The position numbers and the translations under genes are program-made. From Azospirillum sp. TSH100 (lineage in GTDB: Bacteria > Pseudomonadota > Alphaproteobacteria > Azospirillales > Azospirillaceae): a stretch of 64,000 nt of DNA. Position 1 is the stretch's first letter, and each line of letters starts with the position of its first letter. This document shows, piece after piece, positions 58,797-64,000 of this stretch. The stretch covers positions 826,501-890,500 of the forward strand of contig NZ_CP039635.1 in the NCBI RefSeq assembly GCF_004923295.1, read 5' to 3'. Under the pieces are notes generated by a model. That model was not told the DNA's origin. It was given only the letters and a program-made list of their open reading frames with translations, and ran no database searches.

Positions 58797-59240
58797 TCAG
58801 GCGAGCGGCAGCACCAGCTGGAAGCTTTTGATGGTCATCCGCTTGCGGTGATAGAAGCGGTGGGCTTCGCCGCGCTGGATGCCGGAAATGATCTCCATTT
58901 GGGCGCAGCCGCGCTCCCGCGCCTCGCCCGCCAGCCAGTCGAACAGCTTGTCGCCCAGCCCATAGGAGCGCTTGGCGGCGCTGGTCACCAGATCCTCCAC
59001 ATACATGTAGCGGCCGCGCGACAGCGTCTCGTGGACGCGGAAGCCGCCGCAGCCGGCGATCTCGCCGTCCAGCCGCAGCAGGGCGAGGTTGTAGCCGTCG
59101 TCCATCTGTCGGCGAATCTGCGCGCGGTAGGCCTCGGGGTCGGTCATGTGGGTCCGCAGCTCCTTCATGATCGGGTAGCTGGCGGCGATATCGGCATCGT
59201 CACGCGCCACGACGATCTCGATGTTCTGCTGCTGGTCCAT
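58797..59240 (-). CDS. GNAT-family N-acetyltransferase
   Basis: A 147-residue acetyltransferase. The order is YPIMKELRTHMTDPEAYRAQ, YNLALLRLDGEIAGCGGFRV, then YMYVEDLVTSAAKRSYGLGD (acetyl-CoA loop R-S-Y-G-L-G-D) and a closing HRFYHRKRM. It transfers acetyl to an unknown amine. AAGGAG precedes the ATG at 59240. Operators at 59311-59327 and 59474-59483 lie in the divergent space shared with OFA copy 2. Confidence 0.85.
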   Translation of the reverse strand: MDQQQNIEIVVARDDADIAASYPIMKELRTHMTDPEAYRAQIRRQMDDGYNLALLRLDGEIAGCGGFRVHETLSRGRYMYVEDLVTSAAKRSYGLGDKLFDWLAGEARERGCAQMEIISGIQRGEAHRFYHRKRMTIKSFQLVLPLA

Positions 59241-59310
59241 GGCGGTCGACTCCTTATCAATATGGGTTCTGCCCGGATGGGCCTGAACGGCGGCGGTGTG
59301 CCGTCGGAAC

Positions 59311-59327
59311 TGGCATACCATATGCCA
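59311..59327. promoter_or_regulatory. Inverted repeat TGGCATA-CCA-TATGCCA
   Basis: A 17-base perfect inverted repeat with a 3-base centre, containing TGGCATACCA. It is 71 bases upstream of the GNAT start. Confidence 0.55.
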
Positions 59328-59473
59328 ACAATCCGCCCCGCCCAAAGCTGCCCCGCCGTGCTTTCCGCGTGCCGGAAAACCAAAAGCCGCCCCTCGCCCG
59401 CGATGGCCGCCCGAATGCAGCCTGCGGAAACAGTTCGCCCCTTCCACTAATCGCTTGCGCGGCATTCGGCATC

Positions 59474-59483
59474 TGGTATACCA
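59474..59483. promoter_or_regulatory. Perfect operator TGGTATACCA
   Basis: Exact palindrome, about 250 bases before OFA copy 2 and 235 before the GNAT start, in the divergent region (59241-59730). Confidence 0.6.
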
Positions 59484-59730
59484 TATTGATAATTCCAGAT
59501 CGGACCAGGACCGTACCGATCTGGCGGGGGACGAAAACCCGTCCCCCAGGAACAGTGGAGCGCCCCGAGGCCGCATCCTCGCCGCGCTGCCACCTGCAGC
59601 AAATAATGACAGCAAATAGCCGCATCAAATTCCGAAGTATCTCAGAAGACACCCAAGAAAACGCCTGAAGCATCAAAACAGAAGCGACGCCAGAACCGGC
59701 AGAGAACCGCTTCCTAGGAGGAGATAGAAG

Positions 59731-61035
59731 ATGCAGCATACGAATTCGGAGGCGCAGGGAGCACCGCTCGGCGGCCGCTGGATGCAGTTGGTCATTGGCG
59801 TGATCTGCATGTCGATGATCGCGAACCTGCAATATGGCTGGACGCTGTTCGTCAACCCCATCGATGAGAAGTATCATTGGGGTCGTGCCGCCATTCAGGT
59901 CGCCTTCACCATTTTCGTCGTGACCGAAACCTGGCTGGTGCCGGTCGAAGGCTGGTTCGTCGACAAGTTCGGTCCCCGCATCGTCGTTCTGATCGGCGGC
60001 GTGCTGTGCGCGCTGGCCTGGGTCATCAACTCGTTCGCCGACTCCCTGGCGCTGCTCTATCTCGGTGCGGCCATCGGCGGCATCGGCGCCGGCGGCGTCT
60101 ATGGCACCTGCGTCGGCAACGCCCTGAAGTGGTTCCCCGACCGCCGCGGCCTGGCCGCCGGCCTGACGGCGGCCGGGTTCGGCGCCGGCTCCGCCCTCAC
60201 CGTCGTGCCGATCGCCAACATGATCCAGGCGTCGGGCTTCGAGCAGACCTTCCTGGTGTTCGGTCTGGGCCAGGGCCTGATCGTCTTCGCGCTGGCCTGG
60301 TTCCTGAAGGAAGCCGACCCGGCCCTGCTGCCGAAGAACAAGGCCAGCATCTCGCAGAGCCGCCGCAACTACACCCCGCAGGAGACGCTGAAGTCGCCGG
60401 TCTTCTGGGTGATGTACCTGATGTTCGTCATGGTCGCCGCCGGCGGTCTGATGGCCACCGCCCAGCTCGGCCCGATCGCCAAGGACTTCCATCTCGACGG
60501 CTCGCCCGTCAGCATCCTGGGTCTGACCCTGCCGGCGCTGACCTTCGCGCTGACCATCGACCGCGTGCTGAACGGCGTGACCCGTCCCTTCTTCGGCTGG
60601 GTGTCCGACCATATCGGCCGTGAAAACACGATGTTCATCGCCTTCGCCATCGAAGCGGTCGGCATCCTGGCGCTGAACCAGTGGGGCCACAACCCGGTCG
60701 CCTTCGTCATCCTGACCGGTCTGGTGTTCTTCGCCTGGGGCGAGATCTACAGCCTGTTCCCGTCCTGCTGCGCCGACAGCTTCGGGTCGAAGTTCGCCAC
60801 CACCAACGCCGGCCTGCTCTACACCGCCAAGGGCACCGCGTCGCTGGTCGTTCCCTTCGCCAACGTCATCGTGACCTCGACCGGCAGCTGGCAGGCGGTG
60901 TTCTTCTTCGCCGCCGCGGTCAACGCCATCGCCGCCTTCATGGCCCTGTTCGTCCTGAAGCCGATGCGTGCCCGCCAGATCGCCGAGGACACCACCCAGC
61001 CGGTCGGCAAGCTGGTGACCGAAGGTGCCGATTGA
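59731..61035 (+). CDS. OFA-family MFS transporter (oxalate/formate antiporter type), copy 2
   Basis: A 434-residue transporter highly similar to copy 1 at 48448-49755. Shared signatures: GGRWMQLVIGVICMSMIANL, VDKFGPRIVVLIGG, GTCVGNALKWFPDRRGLAAG and FGWVSDHIGRENTMF. It differs mainly in the N-terminus and in the central loop (LKEADPALLPKNKASISQSR). AGGAGGAG precedes the ATG, a strong site. The role is exchange of oxalate-like acids. Confidence 0.9.
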   Translation: MQHTNSEAQGAPLGGRWMQLVIGVICMSMIANLQYGWTLFVNPIDEKYHWGRAAIQVAFTIFVVTETWLVPVEGWFVDKFGPRIVVLIGGVLCALAWVINSFADSLALLYLGAAIGGIGAGGVYGTCVGNALKWFPDRRGLAAGLTAAGFGAGSALTVVPIANMIQASGFEQTFLVFGLGQGLIVFALAWFLKEADPALLPKNKASISQSRRNYTPQETLKSPVFWVMYLMFVMVAAGGLMATAQLGPIAKDFHLDGSPVSILGLTLPALTFALTIDRVLNGVTRPFFGWVSDHIGRENTMFIAFAIEAVGILALNQWGHNPVAFVILTGLVFFAWGEIYSLFPSCCADSFGSKFATTNAGLLYTAKGTASLVVPFANVIVTSTGSWQAVFFFAAAVNAIAAFMALFVLKPMRARQIAEDTTQPVGKLVTEGAD

Positions 61036-61131
61036 AAGAGACATGATTTGAAGAGGCACGGGGTTCCGGCTGACCGGGGGGCCGACCGGAACTCTCGATA
61101 ACGGCGGTATCGCTATCGCCAAACGACACGG

Positions 61132-61175
61132 CAAACCGGCACCGGGACCACCGCATTGGTCCTGGTGTCGGTTTG
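61132..61175 (+). terminator. Long hairpin after OFA copy 2
   Basis: CAAACCGGCACCGGGACCA and TGGTCCTGGTGTCGGTTTG form a stem with few mismatches around a 6-base loop, then TCGCGTTTTGGGG. It probably ends the OFA transcript. Confidence 0.6.
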
Positions 61176-61264
61176 TCGCGTTTTGGGGGGGTGATCGTGA
61201 ATCACGGTCACGACCGGCATTCCCCCTCAGATCCGGTCCGGCAGAGATCGCGTCGGAGGTCTGA

Positions 61265-61282
61265 TATTCTGTATACAGAATA
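61265..61282. promoter_or_regulatory. Perfect 18-bp palindrome TATTCTGTATACAGAATA
   Basis: The sequence reads identically on both strands and shares the GTATAC core of the other sites. It is 43 bases before the TauE/SafE start, well placed for an operator. Confidence 0.6.
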
Positions 61283-61324
61283 CGATTGGCATCGTCAACA
61301 CGGATCGAAAAGGGTGTGTCGATC

Positions 61325-62068
61325 ATGCTGGGTATTTTTGTCCTGATGCTGGCCGCCTTCTCCTCGGGCGCGCTGAACGCCGTCGCCGGGGGCGGCGCCT
61401 TCATCACCTTTCCGGCCCTGCTGTTCGCCGGGGTGCCGCCGGTCGCCGCCAACGCCTCCAGCACGGTGGCGCTGTTTCCGGGGCAGGCGGCCAGCAGCTG
61501 GGCCTATCGGCGGGAGATCGCGGCGGGCGGACAGGTGAATGTCCCGGTGTTCGCTGCCCTCAGCCTCGTCGGCGGGCTGGCCGGCGCGCTTCTTCTTCTG
61601 CTGACGCCCAATGCGGTCTTCGCGCGATTCGTGCCTTGGCTGCTGCTGTTCGCGACGTCCATCTTTGCCATCGGTGCCTATGCGCCGGGCATCGTGTCCC
61701 GGCTGCGGCTGGGCGGGCGCAGCGTGCTGGTGGTGCAGTTCCTGATCTCGATCTATGGCGGCTATTTCGGCGGCGGCATCGGCTTCCTGATGCTGGCGGC
61801 GCTGACCCTGTTCGGGCTGCGCGACATCCACGCGATGAACGGGCTGCGGCTTCTGTTGGCGATGCTGATGAATGCCGCGGCGGTCGGCACCTTCATCGTC
61901 GCCGGTGCGGTGTCCTGGCCGGAAACCACGGCTATGGCGCTGGCTGCGGTGGCCGGCGGCTATGCCGGCGCCATGGGGGCCAAGCGGGTCGATCCGAAGC
62001 TGCTGAAGACCCTCGTGGTCATTATCGGAACGGTGCTGACCCTCTACTTCTTTGCGAAGGGTGCCTGA
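61325..62068 (+). CDS. TauE/SafE-family permease
   Basis: A 247-residue integral membrane protein with about eight hydrophobic segments. The N-terminal half has SSGALNAVAGGGAFITFPAL, and the second half GGYFGGGIGFLMLAALTLFG, the duplicated Gly-rich repeats of TauE/SafE exporters, which carry organosulfonates or small carboxylates. AAGGG precedes the ATG. Its own palindromic site lies just upstream. Confidence 0.85.
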   Translation: MLGIFVLMLAAFSSGALNAVAGGGAFITFPALLFAGVPPVAANASSTVALFPGQAASSWAYRREIAAGGQVNVPVFAALSLVGGLAGALLLLLTPNAVFARFVPWLLLFATSIFAIGAYAPGIVSRLRLGGRSVLVVQFLISIYGGYFGGGIGFLMLAALTLFGLRDIHAMNGLRLLLAMLMNAAAVGTFIVAGAVSWPETTAMALAAVAGGYAGAMGAKRVDPKLLKTLVVIIGTVLTLYFFAKGA

Positions 62069-62139
62069 TTCGATCGGGGAGCCGCCCGATTCCGCAATCT
62101 TCGACCGTGACCCCACATTCCGCATTGACATACGGTATG

Positions 62140-62149
62140 TGGTATACCA
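62140..62149. promoter_or_regulatory. Perfect operator TGGTATACCA before the PanE-like gene
   Basis: Exact palindrome, 147 bases before the ATG at 62296. A TTGACA box (62125-62130) lies just upstream, so the operator would overlap the promoter. Confidence 0.6.
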
Positions 62150-62295
62150 AACTCCAGACACAGTTTGCGCGACAGACTGTTGGATGCCGCTGCAAAGCAA
62201 CCGGTCAGCCGATGGATGCGGCCGGTGTGGGCAGGCTGGCGTCGTCCAGCCCCACAGCATTCAAAAAGTGAAATCGGGGGAGAGGGGAATCCGGC

Positions 62296-63327
62296 ATGAA
62301 GATTTGCATCTACGGATCCGGGGCCATCGGCGGCTATCTCGGCGTGCGCCTGCACCAGGCGGGCGCCGAAGTCAGTCTGGTGGCGCGTGGTGCGCATCTG
62401 GCGGCGATGCGCGAGAACGGCGTCACCTTGCTGATGGGGGAGGAGAAGACCGTCGTCCACCCCCGCTGCACCGACAACCCGGCCGAACTCGGCCCGCAGG
62501 ATTACGTCATCATCGCGCTGAAGGCCCACTCCGTCCCCGGTGTCGTGCCCGCGATGCAACCGCTGCTGGGTGACGACACCGCCGTCGTCACCGCGGTCAA
62601 CGGTATTCCCTATTGGTATTTCCACGGCACCGGCGGCGAATTCGACGGCCGCACGCTGGAGACCGTCGATCCCGGTTCGGTCCAGTGGAACGGGCTGGGT
62701 CCGCAGCGCGCCATCGGCTGTGTCGTCTATCCGGCGACCGAGGTGGTGGAGCCGGGCGTCATCCAGCATGTCTATGGCGACAAGTTCTCCCTCGGTGAAC
62801 CGGACGGGTCGAAGTCGGAACGTGTGGTCGCCCTGTCGAAGGCGATGGAGGCCGGTGGCCTGCGCGCGCCGGTTCTCGACCGCATCCGCGACGAGATCTG
62901 GCTGAAGCTGTGGGGCAACCTGTGCTTCAACCCGATCAGCGCGTTGACCCATGGCACGCTGGAGGTCATCTGCGGCGATGCGGAAACCCGCGCCGTCGCC
63001 AAGGCGATGATGCTGGAGGCCAAGGACATCGGCGACAAGCTGGGCGTCCATTTCCGCGTCGATGTCGAGCGCCGCATCAACGGCGCCGCCGCCGTGGGCG
63101 CGCACAAGACCTCGATGCTCCAGGATCTGGAGCGCGGCCGGCCGATGGAAATCGACCCGCTGCTGTCGGTGGTGCAGGAGATGGGCCGCATGGTTGGCGT
63201 GCCGACGCCGACAATCGACGTGGTGCTGGCGCTGGTGAAGCAGCGGGGCGAGACAGCCGGCTGCTACAGCCGGCCGCAGCCCGCGGCGGCTCCCGCCCGC
63301 GCCCCGGAGGCGGTGGCGGCCCAATAG
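62296..63327 (+). CDS. Ketopantoate-reductase-family protein (possible oxalyl-CoA reductase)
   Basis: A 343-residue NADP-dependent dehydrogenase. Motifs: IYGSGAIGGYLGVRLHQAGA (Rossmann), YVIIALKAHSVPGV, VTAVNGIPYWYFHG, and WLKLWGNLCFNPISALTHGT with the family's conserved Asn/Lys. PanE converts 2-dehydropantoate to pantoate. In Methylobacterium extorquens a PanE-like protein (PanE2) is reported to reduce oxalyl-CoA to glyoxylate; the OFA, CBS and GntR genes here make that substrate possible. Strong GAGAGGGG before the ATG. Confidence 0.85.
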   Translation: MKICIYGSGAIGGYLGVRLHQAGAEVSLVARGAHLAAMRENGVTLLMGEEKTVVHPRCTDNPAELGPQDYVIIALKAHSVPGVVPAMQPLLGDDTAVVTAVNGIPYWYFHGTGGEFDGRTLETVDPGSVQWNGLGPQRAIGCVVYPATEVVEPGVIQHVYGDKFSLGEPDGSKSERVVALSKAMEAGGLRAPVLDRIRDEIWLKLWGNLCFNPISALTHGTLEVICGDAETRAVAKAMMLEAKDIGDKLGVHFRVDVERRINGAAAVGAHKTSMLQDLERGRPMEIDPLLSVVQEMGRMVGVPTPTIDVVLALVKQRGETAGCYSRPQPAAAPARAPEAVAAQ

Positions 63328-63415
63328 CCAAGTCAGGGCAACCAAATCAGGTGACGCGGCCGGCGCTGACCCGGGCAGGGATCATGCCGGCCGCCTCAAA
63401 GGGGGGTGGAGCGTC

Positions 63416-63898
63416 ATGAAGGTCGAGGACATTCTCCGCAAGAAGGGCACGCGCATCGGCATGGTGCGCATCAATGAAACGGTGACCACGGCGTTGCGCC
63501 TGATGAAGGCGGAGAACACCGGCGCGCTGGTGGTCAAGGACGTCTGCCGCACCGAAGGCAACACGGTGGTCGGCGTCATTTCCGAACGCGACGTCGTCCG
63601 CGCGCTGGTCGACCGCGGGCCGGCCATCCTGGAGCAGGCGGTATCGGCGCTGATGACGCGCGATCCCTATTGCTGCAGCCCGTCCGATCCGGTGCGGCAT
63701 GTGCTGAGCCTGATGGACGAACACGGCATCCGCCACGTGCCGGTGCTGGAGGGGGCGACCCTGGTCGGCGTCGTCAGCGTCCGCGACCTGATCCGCCTCC
63801 AGTTGGACGAGCGGCCGGCGGACGATCTGCCGCTGACGGCCGCCACCACGGCCGCCGCCACCGAAGGCTGGGACTTCCCGGTCGTTGCCAACCAGTGA
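63416..63898 (+). CDS. CBS-domain protein, copy 2
   Basis: A 160-residue two-CBS protein closely similar to copy 1 (shared start MKVEDILR/MKVEHILR, ALVVKDVCRTEGNT, SERD and RDLIRLQLDE/RDFTRLQLQE). It probably binds adenine nucleotides. It follows the PanE-like gene by 88 bases and may share its transcript. Past its stop, 63899-64000 shows no gene. Confidence 0.85.
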   Translation: MKVEDILRKKGTRIGMVRINETVTTALRLMKAENTGALVVKDVCRTEGNTVVGVISERDVVRALVDRGPAILEQAVSALMTRDPYCCSPSDPVRHVLSLMDEHGIRHVPVLEGATLVGVVSVRDLIRLQLDERPADDLPLTAATTAAATEGWDFPVVANQ

Positions 63899-64000
63899 GT
63901 GCCGCGGGTGGGGCCGGCACACAGCCGCTGCCCCACCTGACCTGCCGCTTCGGCGCCTGCCCGCCCTGATCCGCCCCTGGCCCGGCCCTGGCCCGGAAGC

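Noticed and set aside
1..64000. CRISPR arrays and insertion sequences
   Set aside because: No regularly spaced identical repeats and no transposase frames with terminal inverted repeats were seen; the only long periodic repeat is the 60-base coding repeat at 35475-36569.

Overview
The window is high-GC alphaproteobacterial DNA. The alphaproteobacterial-type SOS box (GAAC-N7-GAAC) before umuD, a ribbon-helix-helix (RHH_4-type) protein and the oxalate-type transporter/PanE/CBS genes point to an Azospirillum-like member of the Rhodospirillales. No 16S rRNA is present, so the genus is an inference.

Positions 1 to about 43,400 look like one tailed-phage prophage with a long non-contractile (siphovirus-type) tail; its left end lies outside the window. 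An integrase cut by the window edge reads leftward at 1-724. Next come small early genes, a divergent repressor/Cro-like pair (2371-3084), a replication protein with a DnaA N-terminal-like domain (4283-5149), and an antirepressor-like protein with a ParA-like ATPase and a DUF3102-like partner (8247-10379). Then come umuDC (12691-14387), a second tyrosine recombinase (16088), a Gam-like DNA-end protector (17088) and a DNA methyltransferase (17667). The structural module runs from 18833 to 40056: small and large terminase, head-tail joiner, portal, a ClpP-protease/capsid fusion, decoration protein, tail tube, tail chaperones with a canonical -1 slippery site, a 1907-residue tape measure, tail-tip proteins, a protein made of sixteen 20-residue repeats, and a SPRY-like tail fibre. 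Lysis genes follow (40892-41751).

Three visibly AT-rich islands interrupt the GC-rich phage: 6113-7867 (a TRADD-N-associated-membrane-like protein plus an alpha-helical protein with an RxxxH-like motif), 10861-11601 (a membrane-anchored protein) and 41777-43111 (an HExxH metallopeptidase with a Lit/U49-like layout). They sit where phages carry cargo or defence genes. One lies next to an orphan higA whose higB toxin is reduced to a broken remnant.

From 43807 the window holds chromosomal housekeeping genes: a phosphoglycolate phosphatase, a DUF3108 protein, tRNA-Val(CAC), panC, a FliL-type protein, thiE-like, pyruvate kinase, a NUDIX hydrolase, an operon of two enzymes lacking their C-terminal domains (6PGDH-like and PPDK-like) and a histone-deacetylase-family amidohydrolase. 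Among them is a set that appears devoted to oxalate or a similar small acid: two paralogous OFA-family transporters, two paralogous CBS proteins, a PanE-like reductase, a TauE/SafE permease, a GNAT protein and an FCD-type GntR regulator. TGGTATACCA-like palindromes lie before most of these genes, which suggests one regulon controlled by the GntR protein at 50954-51643.
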